A stretch of 64,000 nucleotides of DNA from Tremella fuciformis (taxonomy: Eukaryota; Basidiomycota; Tremellomycetes; Tremellales; Tremellaceae), in assembly GCA_032768795.1 (NCBI GenBank), contig CP136494.1:1-64000 (forward strand), read 5' to 3'. Position numbers and translations under genes: made by a program. Position 1 is the stretch's first letter, and every line of letters starts with the position of its first letter. Under the pieces are notes generated by a model. The model was given only the letters and a program-made list of their open reading frames with translations, was not told the DNA's origin and ran no database searches. Positions 53,411 through 64,000 of the stretch are shown here, in pieces.

Positions 53411-54257
53411 AGAGCCAAACTCCCAGCCACTCCAGCCTCGGCGGTCGATCCTGCTGCAACGACCCCTCCTTCTCGCACCATACACAATGATGCCAAGGCT
53501 CTTGCCGATTTGACACCGATAGAGCTTGCTCCCCTCAATGCTTCAACGATCAGTCGCCAGACGTGGAAAGCTCCCCGCCTCTTCCCATCTCCACTGAACC
53601 CCAAACTCATGATCCTCGTCATCGGTCGTCCACTGCAGCCCAACGAATCAGCGCTCGTTCTTCTTCCCCGGCCACATCACGAGGTCCAAACGATCTCTGA
53701 CTCGCACATCACCTCAAAAGACAGTCTGAAGACGCCCGCCAATCGACGTCAATCTGCACCGAAATCAGATACAACGCCATCGACTGTCAATCAAGCACAA
53801 TATGAGGAATGGGCTCAGCTTCAGCGCTTTTTTTTCGCGGCCCCCGACATTCGAATCTCCGGTGATCTCTCCACTCACAACCCTCACTTACTTACTTGTT
53901 GAACAATAGGCACCGAGGACGCCTCATAGGGTCAGAATTGCCTCTTGCGGCCAAATGAGTAACCTTATGTAGATGGCTTGAGCAGAGCGACAGCTCATAA
54001 GTAGAGAACTGCAGAGATGGACGAATGCATAGCTCTCATCATTGTGTAACATTACTGGTGTCTCAATCCACAGGTACGATCATACAAACCCCTGCCGCAC
54101 TCCTGGTGTAGTGGTTGTCGAAGGTGAAATGCGGCGCACTAGGCTGGACATGCTGCATGAGGAGCGACCGGTCGCCGTACGCGTCCGATGTTTCGATGGA
54201 TTAGTGAGCTGCATGAGCCCCATTGTTTGGCTCTGCACTGACATGACAGAACCATGA
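53411..54257 (+). pseudogene. Gene split by a solo LTR
   Basis: A frame starting after TTCCCAG at 53410 runs to 53896. With the LTR (53897-54051) and one TTACT copy removed it continues in the same frame to TGA at 54255, about 230 codons in total. The left part has P-K-L-M-I-L-V-I-G-R-P and W-A-Q-L-Q-R-F-F-F-A-A-P-D-I-R-I-S-G-D; the right part has T-P-G-V-V-V-V-E-G-E-M-R-R-T-R-L. No domain recognised. 5' exons are not resolved. Confidence 0.5.
53897..54051 (+). repeat. Solo LTR of the intact-copia family, TTACT duplication
   Basis: 155 bp, TGTTGAACAATAGGCACCG ... CATTGTGTAACA, the same family as the LTRs at 36458 and 41975 apart from lacking one 9-bp CCCCGAGGA unit. Perfect duplications TTACT at 53892-53896 and 54052-54056. 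Confidence 0.95.
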
Positions 54258-54354
54258 CTAGGTCATAAAGAGGCATGTCACAGCCTCCATCGAGTGGCTC
54301 GATGGTCCTACGTCGCAATTATCCTACCTCAAGAGGTCTAATGGGTCATAGACG

Positions 54355-55671
54355 ATGATCGTGTCCAGAGAGCAAGGGGAATTGGTCGAGAGGCGTTTGC
54401 ATCAGGTCGATACCCTATCTTGGCGTTCTATGAGCGGAGTGACAATGGCTATGTTCATGTACGTCATATCGAGTGTCGCGCTCTTCAGTGCTGATATCTC
54501 AGCTAGAAGACGCTATGCCCGCCATGTCAAACTCCCCAAAGGTAGATTTATTCGAATCATGGACGAGTTTCCCTTGGACCACCGCCAGCTCCGAACAGGG
54601 CGTCGCAAATTTCACTTCTGCAGTTGTCGAGCAGCCCTCAACATTTCGAAGCACGCAAGGGTCCGAACACGCCTCAGCCATCTCAAGGGTGACCAAAGAC
54701 GGCCCCTCCGTTCACATCTCAAGAGGTAAGAGCCCTAAGCAGACTCAGGAAGTGCTCTTCTTTCCCAGCGACAACACTCACTCGGCCGCGCCAGGCGTGA
54801 CTACCTCGCCTTCGCAGCTGGTTCCGTCCCACCTTCCCGAATCTTCTCAAGATGTGCTACCCACTGACGTGACCACGCAGCCGATGCCATTCCACCTGTC
54901 CGACCCCGCTCAGAACGTCATGTTCTCGTTCCCGAACCCGAGAACCCCCTCGCCGAAGGTTCCAGTCAGTCAGCCGATGACTTGTCGACCGGTTACTCGA
55001 TCTTGAAGGGTCATTCCGGATGCAGCTCTAATCGGGCAAGACCAGCGTGTAGCTATCAGCCCTTCCCCGAATGCGTCCATTCAGTCGCGCCAGGACCACC
55101 CTCTCAGTGTTCATACTCTCTGGGAGTAGCATTCAAGCACAGACAGGGCAATCTACATGGCGGACCTAAACGGAGCATCTCTACATACCGTCCACGCACC
55201 AGCATTCGTGCTCCCCCTACAAACACGTGGACGCCGATGAAGAATAGTGACGAGCGCGCGATGCAAGCCATTATCCGATTTCAAAGCCAGATTGTCTGGG
55301 AAATCGCAGAGTCAAGATCTCGAAGCAATCTCATCGTTAAAATGAGAGGGGGTCAAATGAGAACGCACCTCAGATATAGACCGGAAGCCGTTCGGCGTCG
55401 ACTTCGCAGGTCGGCTCAAAGACAACTTCGGAATATAAAGCTTGCCCGCAGCGACATCTACTCCCGAGGTCTTCATTGCGGGCTAGCTCACACCGCGATA
55501 AACGCCGATGATCTCGAGTTATTCCGCAATGATGATTCTTGGTGGTCTCTCTCCCTCATGGATGCCATATGCCTGACTGCCGCGAATCGACTGGGGCGTC
55601 TCGATTGCAGTGCCGCGATCCCTTTGCTCGATGACGGGACACCCACCCTGCACTCGCACGAGCGAGTGTGA
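54355..55671 (+). CDS. Possible multi-exon gene, unknown function
   Basis: Long plus-strand frames follow one another: 54355-54729 and 54473-55006 in overlapping frames, then 54982-55671 (229 codons). The middle part is Ser/Pro/Thr-rich; the last has an Arg-rich stretch followed by D-D-S-W-W-S-L-S-L-M-D-A-I-C-L. How they splice together, or whether this continues the LTR-split gene, is not resolved. No domain recognised. Confidence 0.35.
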
Positions 55672-56587
55672 CAAAGGTCAGCGTCCGCTATGTGAAGGAT
55701 CTCCTCGAGTGGGCCCAACCAGGGACTCCAGTAGTCAGCTGCAACTCCAGCCTCTTCATGACGATCACGCAAAGAATACCAGCCTACCATGGCCAGCCTT
55801 TGGCCCGGACGCCTCTTGGCGTGCAAGAGTCACGGTCTCGGTCGTAAGCGTCCGCTTCAATCTGAATTTCATATGCCTGGCGATCTTCGGTCCGGCACGA
55901 TTGGCTATCACTTTTGATGGTGAAGGAGGCAGATATGAATGCGATCTGCTAAGAGAGCTGCGATGATCGAAGGAAAGGCAGTGAAGCTGAACTGCAGCGT
56001 TGGCCCGGATTCCTGTAGGATCGCCTGGAAGACGAGGCGTATCAGGGCTGGGTAAGCCCGCGAGATGACCAGGACAAGCTTTTCGCGCGTCGAACACAAC
56101 TTGAAGTTATGATGTATTCCTTGACAATGACTACCTTGCAGCTCCTGCGGGAAAGACTGCGGTGGATTGTGCAGCCGCACTCGGCCAGCCGTGGTCCACT
56201 GGCCGCTGTGGCGGCAATCTTGATCTTGAAACATCTTCGGCCGTGTTGCTGGAATCTCGGCTTGGACCACCCCTCGATCAATGCTGATGCCCCGGACGCG
56301 CCACAAGTCCTCCCTGACAGCCTGCTCGTATTGGTACTAGAAGAGGCTAGAGCGTTTGCTAGGGAGGCGGGTCGATCGCCAGATCCCTTGTGCCCGAAGA
56401 ATCTCTATGGGATTTAGTTTATCAATGGAAGGAGTGGATGGACATCTGCTAGGTTATGAAGTAGACTAGTAAAGGCCGCACGGGTCACCTGATCCATACT
56501 GCATAGTGTGTATCAATGTCACCTGTGATGAAGGCTTAAAATGACTACGCGCCTTGGGTCTCGGCAGGCTGCGTCTTCGAGGCATTC
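55672..56587. other. Spacer without a supported gene
   Basis: Opposing frames around 55908-56306 (minus, 132 codons) and 56109-56417 (plus, 102 codons) have no recognisable features. Confidence 0.3.
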
Positions 56588-57629
56588 TCAGCCTGGGTTT
56601 CTGCGGCTGGCTGGCTGAGCGGAATTGTTGACGATGCCAAGGGCGATTGTCGCATTGTCGCTTAACGAAACGATCGCGACGCCGTCCGCAGCATCCGCTA
56701 CGCTCCCCGTTGGACATGCGACCCTATCGGGAGTCATGCCAGCGGACTGCGTTGCGTTCGCCGCTGTGGTTGAACTCCCTGGAGAAATCGCCTGAGCTTC
56801 CTTCGACCAGCGGGGACGAGGTGTTTTCTCCGCCGTTATGTCTTCTACCGCGTCTTTGCTGACAAAGCCTTCAAGAGCCGAGCGCAGTGTATCGACCTGA
56901 GCCAACAAAGTATCATTCTCCTTTCCCGCGCCTCCGAACGCTCATGATAGGGTGGACCGCCGAGCTGTTAGTTCCCAAAGGCGGGAATGTTCTTGTTGTA
57001 GCACCTCTTTCAGAGGATCGACCTCCTTCGACATCTGGGCGCTGCCCTCCTCAGCCGTCTCCGCATCGTTGACAGCGTTAGCAAGGAAAGAATGGAAAGA
57101 GGCTTGCTGTTGTTTTTCAGTGGCCATTTTCGTCTGAAGAAACGCAAGTTGCTTTTCCAACTCTCGAATGCAAGCCGTTGCTTGAGCTCAGTGGTGTTCT
57201 CCGCCACCCGGCCCTTGAGCACCTCGACTTGGAGAGCATTCTTGTCACGATCGGTACGCAGAGTCTCGATAGATTGCTGCTCGCTGTCGGCTTCCTCTTT
57301 CATCGCCTCGCATGCTGCCTGTGTTTCTTGATTTGCTCGACCGCTGCCGTTTCCGCGCGTTTGGCCAGCTCGAAGGCGGTACGGACACTGGCTACAGCCT
57401 GCAAGAATTCCTGACGTACAGCCAAAAGACCACTGGTGATCGCGTCAGGCGTAAATAGCCGTTTCGGTATGTATGGTGGTTTGGCGATACGGGGAAACGG
57501 CGAGGGCGTCTCGGAGGGTGCAGAGGCCCGAGAGTTCGCAGCAGAGATTGATCGCTTAAAGTCAACATCCGGTAAATGGGAAGTCTGCGCGTCGATCGAA
57601 GTGTTCATTTGACTGAACTCAGGACCCAT
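56588..57629 (-). pseudogene. Coiled-coil protein pseudogene
   Basis: It starts M-G-P-E-F-S-Q-M-N-T-S-I-D-A (57629). Heptad-like helical sequence rich in Glu, Gln, Lys, Ala and Leu follows across frames: A-F-E-L-A-K-R-A-E-T-A-A-V-E, L-R-T-D-R-D-K-N-A-L-Q-V-E-V, L-E-K-Q-L-A-F-L-Q-T-K-M and L-A-Q-V-D-T-L-R-S-A-L-E-G. Frame changes occur near 57303 and 57160 without splice signals, and an in-frame TGA lies at 56942-56944. Start and helical character are conserved but the frame is broken three times. Function unknown. Confidence 0.55.
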
Positions 57630-57639
57630 GCTCTTCCTG

Positions 57640-59750
57640 CAAGGACCAAGTAGCGTGCAGCCTGTTTGGGAGTCCGATGGCAGGATAAGAGCCTAATTTA
57701 CGAGAAGCCAAGTCTAACTTGAGACAAATCCAGGTCAAGGTGCGAGAAACTCACACAAGAGTATGCAAACGCCTCAAGCAGCCACTTGATGGACTGGCAA
57801 CCCCGTTCCGGGGGACTTGGAATGCGTCCACGTTTGAGTGAGTCGGAGAAACAGAGCAGAAGGGACGCGGCCTTATGCTTCTCCTGCGGGCAGAGTGGTC
57901 ATCTGACCAAGGACTGTACTTCCCGGAGATACCTGCGGTAAGCAGACCGCACAGAAAGATGGGTAAGACTTACAGAAAGCCTTATCCCGACAACATTGGG
58001 ATCCCAGGAGAAGCCCGCTTCCGGAAACACGTGGCTCTGTCAAGAGGCCAACCTTCAGAACCACGTGGCTCTGTCAATTGGCTTTGCCCGCAAATACTAT
58101 ACTTCTACTCGTAGGTCACTCTTGTTTTCCCCCCATGGTAACTTGTCACCTAAATGTCTCCAACCTGTTTGTCGATGGGGCTAAGCTTGGCAGCCCAGCT
58201 ACGCCATATCTTTGAAGAGACTGACTTGCCCGCGACAGTGCCATCAGAGGCTTTAAGCACTACAGTAGTCGCGTCAACAGCATACATCTCCCTGGGGCTA
58301 CTGGCCCGGCGCAATATCAAACGTGAACGTCTCCATCACAGAAAGCTACGGGATCCTGGCAGTCTCCTTTCAACCGCCTCGGGTGCTTCCGCGGGACACC
58401 ATGACAATGAGCGATCGCCATTGTAGGAGATCTGCGATAACACCAACGAGCTCGTTGCTGCAGCACAAAATGTCCTAGCCCTGCGTGTCCTGTCCACCTT
58501 GAGGGGGCTTGCTCATGTTCATGCAGACTTTCTGGGGCTCGGGCGGGTAGGCTTCTAGACACCATCAAACTGACCCCTGCCTTCTACGGCCGCAACGATA
58601 AGAGCTCGGCATGACCTGCCTTGGCTTTGGCCCGAGTGATGCACCCGAGTGATGCATTGCGTGGGAGACCATGCAAGCGAAATCGGTCCCCGTCAATGCG
58701 ACAGGAGATGCTGGCGGGATTGCTCTTGGGGGAAGCGTAGGGGCGAGGCGCGCCTTGATTACTGCCTCAGCAGCGGAAACAAACCTTGGCGTGCAAGGTT
58801 GTCGCTCCCAGGTGGGCCTTGAAGCGCGTCAGTGCCTTATACTTGCAAGGAATGACTGGCGAGCCACTGAGTTAGCCCGACCCTTTCCCAGATCCTCACA
58901 GTGCAATCTGCATCCATCACCCAACAGAGCTCTTTGACCCACCATGCTTCACCAGCATGTTTCAGGTCGGGGACATCGTAGAGGTAAGTCCGATTGGCCT
59001 CAGCAAACAGATTCCATGAGATGAGATCAAGAATGAGACGAGCGACGGAAGAAACGGGAGTTCTCATGGCCTTTTGTCAACCTCTGATCTGCTGGATGTT
59101 GGCTCAAACGAGTACTCGTACTATGCCGTCCTGTATGCACTCTGGCAGCGATAGCGGCCTGCATGGTCCCCGATTCGAGTGAGGCACGAGTGAGCTCAAC
59201 GACACAGACAGACGGATCTCGACTACTTGATTTGGGAACATGGCATTTTGCCTTGTTCAGCATTGCATCTCGCCATGAATTTTGGGGGTATGTTGAGGTA
59301 TCTCACACGCGGATGAGCCGGACAGATAGCAGACGGTCTCGATAATGTGCGCCTGTGAATAGTTTGTTATTGACTCACCTGTCGAGCTACATGCTCCCCG
59401 CTTCTATGTCACGATCATCGCAAGGGAACGGCGAGACAAGATCCGGGAGACCAAGCGGATTTTGATGTTGAAGCGGACAAGGCAAGACACTCAGATCACT
59501 TGAGCACTTGCCGGTCAGCTACAGTATTCAAGGCCTCAGTTGAGGGCTGCCATATGAGTCATTCCTGCCGGGCTCAATCATGCGGTTCTGCGGAGTGTGG
59601 GTCTCATCAGAGCGTACAATTATCAACAACGCAGAGCGCTGTTGACACCTGCAGGCTGACTTCTAGCGATCTCATTTGACCCACCGTCTCCTGATCACAA
59701 AGCTGAAGGAAGATACTACGCCTTGTCACCACTACGCTATAATGCCGCGT
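57640..59750. other. Region without a supported gene
   Basis: Only short frames. Contains the E-box pair at 58027-58075. The plus frame 58154-58426 (90 codons) has no recognised features. Confidence 0.3.
58027..58075. promoter_or_regulatory. E-box repeat pair, 34-bp spacing
   Basis: ACACGTGGCTCTGTCAA at 58027 and CCACGTGGCTCTGTCAA at 58061 match the boxes at 30248-30328 with the same 34-bp period. Confidence 0.6.
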
Positions 59751-59751
59751 C

Positions 59752-59757
59752 ACGTGA
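59752..59757. promoter_or_regulatory. E-box upstream of the 59818 frame
   Basis: CACGTG 61 bp upstream of the ATG, followed by the palindrome GAGTACTC region (59763-59775). The same CACGTG-before-ATG layout is seen for the gene at 20321. Confidence 0.35.
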
Positions 59758-59817
59758 TATCGAGTAGAGTACTCTAGTAGGATCAACAAATCTCATCTCT
59801 CCCCTTCCCCTCCCCGT

Positions 59818-60462
59818 ATGCAAGTCCTCACTTCTCACATTGCAATGTGTCACGGACGAAGAAGGTGCCATGGACCGCTCACACCGACCAATCTTAAGCT
59901 CGTAGATGCGTACGAGATCGAGTTGATGAGCGTGTTGCTTCTCGCCAAGGGGGGCACGGCCGAATGGCTGCAGTATTTACGACCCGCCAGCAGCGCACCC
60001 TACGCTGTCTCCGACCTCGATCTCGATCCGGCTGATCTGAACAGGAACAGCATCGGGGCTCAAATCGCCACTCCGACTCGATCCGCCAGCACCGCCCCCC
60101 TTGCTCATTCAGAAGACTCTGTCCCTCAGGCAGAGTCCCGCGCCGCAACATTACCTCCCCGCCCTGCCGATGCCGATTGTACCCGGCGCTCTCCCATCTC
60201 TCCTACGCTACTCGAGCTCGAGCTCCCCGCGTTAGGAGGAATCAATTCCGCGAGAAGTCTGGCGGTCACGACATCGACGGGACTCGCTTCAAGTCCTGAG
60301 TCCAGCACCCCGACCGCTCTCTCACCACTGCACAGGTCCAGCGATTCGACTGCTTCCTCTGTGTCCCGGGCAGGGCCCTTGCATACACCTTATATCTATG
60401 GCAGCTATGCATTCAGCATACTAGGGGTCGCACGAGCAAACTTGGAGATGTTCACTATGTGA
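59818..60462 (+). CDS. 214-codon frame, possible first exon of the SET gene
   Basis: Starts M-Q-V-L-T-S-H-I-A-M-C-H-G after a pyrimidine-rich leader. An N-terminal region (D-A-Y-E-I-E-L-M-S-V-L-L-L-A-K-G-G) is followed by a Ser/Thr/Pro-rich stretch. The stop is TGA in ACTATGTGAGG, which is also a GTGAGG donor, so the frame may splice to 60492 and continue into the SET-domain region. No domain recognised in this part. Confidence 0.5.
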   Translation: MQVLTSHIAMCHGRRRCHGPLTPTNLKLVDAYEIELMSVLLLAKGGTAEWLQYLRPASSAPYAVSDLDLDPADLNRNSIGAQIATPTRSASTAPLAHSEDSVPQAESRAATLPPRPADADCTRRSPISPTLLELELPALGGINSARSLAVTTSTGLASSPESSTPTALSPLHRSSDSTASSVSRAGPLHTPYIYGSYAFSILGVARANLEMFTM

Positions 60463-60483
60463 GGTTTCTGTTCACGGCAGATT

Positions 60484-61354
60484 GTGCCAGCCAGCCGGGC
60501 TGATCGTGCCAGATACAAACGCTGGGCTCAAGTCCCTCTGTCTCCTTGTCCTCATTTACTGTTTGCGTCAGTCTTTCACCAATCAGCTTCTGCCGACGGG
60601 CGCGCCACACGCAGGCTGGGACGTGAGGCGGCGGCTCACATTTCAGCATCCTACAAGCGTGTATACGCTTCAACCTCGACACCTCGCTTGGCTTCGTCTT
60701 GACCTCACGCTACGGACCTCCACAACTCGGTTGTCTGGTCCTCCAGGACCTGCAAAGGTATCCCGATGTGCAACAAGCCAATGAACCTACGATGAATTGC
60801 GGTGCGATCGGGGCGGTACTTGTCGGACTCGGATTCCCTCCTCCCCCCGCAACGACGGGCAAGCGCAAGGGCAGGAGTCTGGCAGAGGTTTCGCTTTCGC
60901 GCTTGGGGGCTTACAACATGACCAAAGGGAACATCTTCGACGTTCACAGTGTCCTCGAGACGCCAGGAGATCTAGGACTCGCCTTTGGACCGGGCAGATA
61001 TATTAACGCGAGTTGGTTTTGAGAACATGCGGGGGTCGGGGCAGGGCAAGAGAGGACAGGCCGGGCTGACCAATCCAGCACTCGTGCGCCTTGCCCAACT
61101 ACCGATTTGTCAGCGATTGCAATGTTCACAGCCCTCCCGACCTCGAGACGGATAAACCCGACGCGAAATGGTTCCAGCCCTCGGTATTCTACCCGGACCG
61201 CACGATTACGGCTGGAAGCGAGATAACGTGGTACTACGGGGACAACTTTTGTGAGCGAATCAATCCCCGAGTAGGGTGTCCATCTGGCGTCTTGCCTGGA
61301 CACAAAGGAAGGTGGATACGCGCTGACCTTCAGTCGAGGGACGATGGTGCGTAA
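60484..61354 (+). CDS. SET-domain protein (likely lysine methyltransferase)
   Basis: SET domains transfer methyl groups from S-adenosylmethionine to lysines. The frame 60702-61020 ends D-L-G-L-A-F-G-P-G-R-Y-I-N-A-S. After an intron (about 61012-61078; CTGAC then CCAG, donor uncertain) the next exon reads S-C-A-L-P-N-Y-R-F-V, a diverged form of the N-H-S-C-x-P-N motif. Then comes V-F-Y-P-D-R-T-I-T-A-G-S-E-I-T-W-Y-Y-G, matching the G-E-E-L/I-T-x-x-Y-G end of SET. A Cys-containing segment follows to the stop at 61354. Upstream (60484-60700) exons are uncertain. The splice phase at 61012 does not fit perfectly, so a mutation is possible. Confidence 0.55.
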
Positions 61355-61789
61355 AGACAGATTTGCGCTCGGGTGCAGTGTCGCAAGTCCAATGGGCAAG
61401 CTGATCGGTAAAGCATGTGCGATGGACATGGACGTAGGCGCAGACGTCGAGCGCCCAAAGGCTGGTGACCAGTCCCACTCCCGCTGGGCCCGTGGACCGC
61501 ACCAAAGCGGAAAGAGCAAAGTGCTGTAGCAGTGATCGCCGAGTACGGCTGTACATGGGCTTGGCCCTATCACCAGTCCGCACTGGCTGCGTAGAGCATG
61601 CTCGGCTTCCGCCTTGTCATGTATATACGTGTGCAGTGGTGCATACCTGCACCGACCGGGCTGGCCGGCATAGGAAACCCCCACTTTCTTCGTTGCCTCT
61701 TTTTCCATTTTCTCTTCTCTCTTCTCTCCGTCCGTTTGCAAACCCCTCTTTCTCCCTCTTGCTTGCCTCGTTCGCGCACAGGCCCGACA

Positions 61790-62952
61790 TGTTCCATACC
61801 TACCTACACTGGCAGCGCTGGATAAGGCGAGGGAGACACGACGCTCGTGGTGAGTCTATATGCGCCGTCTTCTCCGGCTGGCTGACCCTACAAACCGTCG
61901 AAGGCAACATTACTCAGCTCCTCCCTCCCGCACTCAGACACCCAGCAAATGCTCAAATGTCTTTCTCCCCTTATCCCACCGAGCATTCCAGAAACACCTC
62001 GGACTCATCTGTCGCTGACTCGACAAGCGCGCCCCGAGCTCCTTTCCGATCGTGCTCATCTATTGATATGATCTCCATGTCATCATCCGACTGGTTGATG
62101 ACATCCACGTATCCGGAGCTCGCGGAGAACGGGGCGCACTGGCATACTGTGAGCGGGCTGCTACGCGAGTTTGGCCCGCGGCTGACACTCCAGTCCCCAT
62201 TTGTCCATTCGCAAGACGATATCCCACATCCTGAGCATGTGTTGGGAGCCGCAGCAGCTACATCTCGTCCGACCATCGTCAAAAACGAAGAAAGAAGAAA
62301 TAGGAGCACCAGTCAAGGTCAAAATGTATACGGTCAACAGGCGGTTTGCCCAAAGGCTTGGTCCGCTCGGGACCGAGCGCCATCACGATGGTCTGACGCG
62401 AAGTAGCAAAGGTGCCGCTCGTGTCGGATTTTCGGAATCCTCGAGTCCATTTCACCGATCATCCACAGCCCATGGGGCGGTCATCAGTGGGCATTTTCAG
62501 CAACCTCTCGCCTTCTCTTCACCCCTACCCTGCTCATCCTCGGTATCGTGCTTAGTCTCGCCTGTTTCTGGATCAGAAACCCGAGCACGGCTGTTTCTGA
62601 CTGTCCTTCTTGTCGGCCCACACATTGCATCCCTTCCGAAAGCACCGTCAACATCTCCGGCGCACTAATTCGACTATCCTTCGACCAGACTATGCGGATC
62701 ATCGTGGAGCAGCTCAGAGACGTTGTTGTGGCAGGACATACCGAATGTGCCCGTCATGTGGCAGGCCACGAGCTAGCCCAACAATTCGCGGAACATGAGC
62801 TCCAAGGGAGGATCACAGCGGAAAGGGATCGTCGCCCCCAGGAAGAGGTCAAGCTTCAGAAGGCGATGACACAGCTCGAGCAGGAGCAACGGGGACTTTA
62901 CAACTCGCCTGAACAACAGGGCATCCTTATATCCGAACAGCAAGGCGAGTAA
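61790..62952 (+). CDS. Gene with a C-terminal transmembrane segment
   Basis: The frame 61790-62406 begins M-F-H-T-Y-L-H-W-Q-R-W and is Ser/Thr-rich in the middle. After an unresolved junction near 62406-62430, another frame carries a ~20-residue hydrophobic helix (L-L-F-T-P-T-L-L-I-L-G-I-V-L-S-L-A-C-F-W, about 62506-62565). A Cys-containing loop and a Glu/Gln-rich helical tail ending S-E-Q-Q-G-E at 62952 follow. A single-pass membrane protein is likely. Family not recognised; exon joins not proven. Confidence 0.4.
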
Positions 62953-63278
62953 AAGCTCGGAGTCACGATTGGGCCCGTCATGTAGGAGAAGATCTGGCAG
63001 CGCGGGGAGGGGCGAGTTTCAAGGGATGTGTGTGTATGTGTGGAGACAGTGTCTACTTCCCGAGCCAGACGACAGCTGGACGTAGGCTCCAGCCACATCG
63101 CGGTCGGTGTTGTTCATGTTTCCTGTCCCCAACACGATCCCGACCCGAGACGACTCGATGGCAGAGTGTGAGATGCGTCGTCCCGGACGAGCTCCTCTCT
63201 GTGTCTCGTTGTGGGAGATCAGTCATCCATCTCCCCTACAGGCTCGTCGTGGCCCTCGGCCCTCTCGATCCTCATTCC

Positions 63279-63470
63279 CCTCTCTCTCTCTCCCTCTCTC
63301 CCTCTCTCCCTCTCTCCCTCTCTCCCTCTCTCCCTCTCTCCCTCTCTCCCTCTCTCCCTCTCTCCCTCTCTCCCTCTCTCCCTCTCTCCCTCTCTCCCTC
63401 TCTCCCTCTCTCCCTCTCTCCCTCTCTCCCTCTCTCCCTCTCTCCCGCTCTCCCTCTCTGTCTCTCTCTC
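63279..63470. repeat. (CTCTCTCC)n microsatellite
   Basis: About 190 bp of the 8-mer CCCTCTCT with a few interruptions near the right end. It is open in all three plus frames and produces Ser-Leu-Pro repeat translations that are artefacts. Confidence 0.95.
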
Positions 63471-64000
63471 AAAACGGCTCTTCGGCTCTACTTTCGGCAC
63501 CCTCGACCTCACTTGTGACGCGCATGCGTCTCGCAGTCTTGTCGCGTTGGCCATCGTGTGTGTCGTGTAATATCTTGTGTTGGCTGACTTGCAGGCTCAT
63601 AGGCAGCCACGCTCAGCTATCGACAGGATGTCGTCTGCATTTGCGGCCTGGAGTTGCTCTGTATGTTTGGCCGTAGCGGTAAAGTCATTGACGTTGCTGA
63701 CCCGTGAGTCGGCAGGGCAAGCATGATCGCTTTTCCATTCACCCAATCACACAAAATTGACCGAGCCAGGTGCGTGATTCACTTGCCTGGCCAATTCTCT
63801 TCATCGCTGATCATGATAGCTGGAACTGGCTTGTTACCTACTGGACCGGGCAAACTCGTAACAGCGACACGTCCGAGCCATCATCGTGAGGTCGTCAAGT
63901 CCATGTGCCAATCCTCGGTTGCTGACTGATCAGACGACGAATGATCGTCGTATTTTACGACAAAAGCAAAGCCCGCCATGGGCTCGGAAAAAAAGCCAAG
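63471..64000. other. Right edge, no supported gene
   Basis: Short frames only. A CGTGAGTCGGCAG segment near 63701-63716 could be a splice site of a gene running off the window. Confidence 0.25.

Noticed and set aside
63030..63676. Ser-Leu-Pro repeat proteins at the right edge
   Set aside because: Translations of the CTCTCTCC microsatellite, open in all three plus frames.

Overview
The window is one chromosome end of a fungus, most likely a basidiomycete. It opens with about 34 uninterrupted copies of CCCCCTAA (TTAGGGGG on the other strand). That repeat is the form reported for Cryptococcus-type Tremellomycetes, so a tremellomycete or related basidiomycete is my best inference. Genes that can be read across splice sites have 47-62 nt introns with GTGAGT/GTAAGT/GTTAGT donors and CTGAC-like branch points, and the transposons are LTR/copia and DIRS types; both fit that placement.

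Layout. 1-275 is the telomere. 276-9338 is a stack of six telomere-associated units. All share the same right-hand end (a CTCG/CGAG hairpin, a C9 run, CAGGACCTGCCTG, then TAACCCC), all start on the telomere side at different depths, and all are separated by short interstitial telomere repeats. The three long units carry an OTU-type cysteine protease reading frame whose 5' side is cut off at the telomere junction, a tRNA-like pol III promoter element, and about nine ~165-bp sub-repeats containing the hairpin CCAAGGG-TCCC-CCCTTGG. 9339-11155 is a mosaic of direct repeats, palindromes and minisatellites ending in a relic of the telomeric unit. 11439-13734 is a broken DIRS-like retrotransposon. 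14083-14421 is a small, well-supported three-exon gene.

14468-28520 holds two gag-protease-only copia derivatives in opposite orientations, with degraded genes, a second DIRS-type Gag remnant and one long multi-exon gene of unknown function (20321-23172) between them. 28521-36457 contains a GH128-like glucanase pseudogene, dispersed repeats and the left part of a gene split by a complete copia element (36458-42138; identical LTRs, 5-bp target duplication, intact 1671-aa Gag-Pol). 42144-49315 holds the rest of that gene, a solo LTR, Gag and protease-like remnants, and a broken copia 3' half containing a nested solo LTR. 51900-62952 is more gene-like: an intron-bearing minus-strand gene, a gene split by a solo LTR, a coiled-coil pseudogene, a SET-domain gene and a gene with a transmembrane segment. 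The end is a long CTCTCTCC microsatellite and unassigned sequence.

How it fits together. The region behaves as an accessory subtelomere: young insertions sit inside reading frames, most old genes carry frameshifts or lost catalytic residues, and the outermost 9.3 kb is an array of a telomere-targeted or telomere-recombining element. The gag-only copia elements lack integrase and reverse transcriptase and could only move with help from an element like the intact one here. No rRNA, canonical tRNA or CRISPR array was found. Coordinates of spliced genes come from reading frames and splice signals only, with no transcript evidence.
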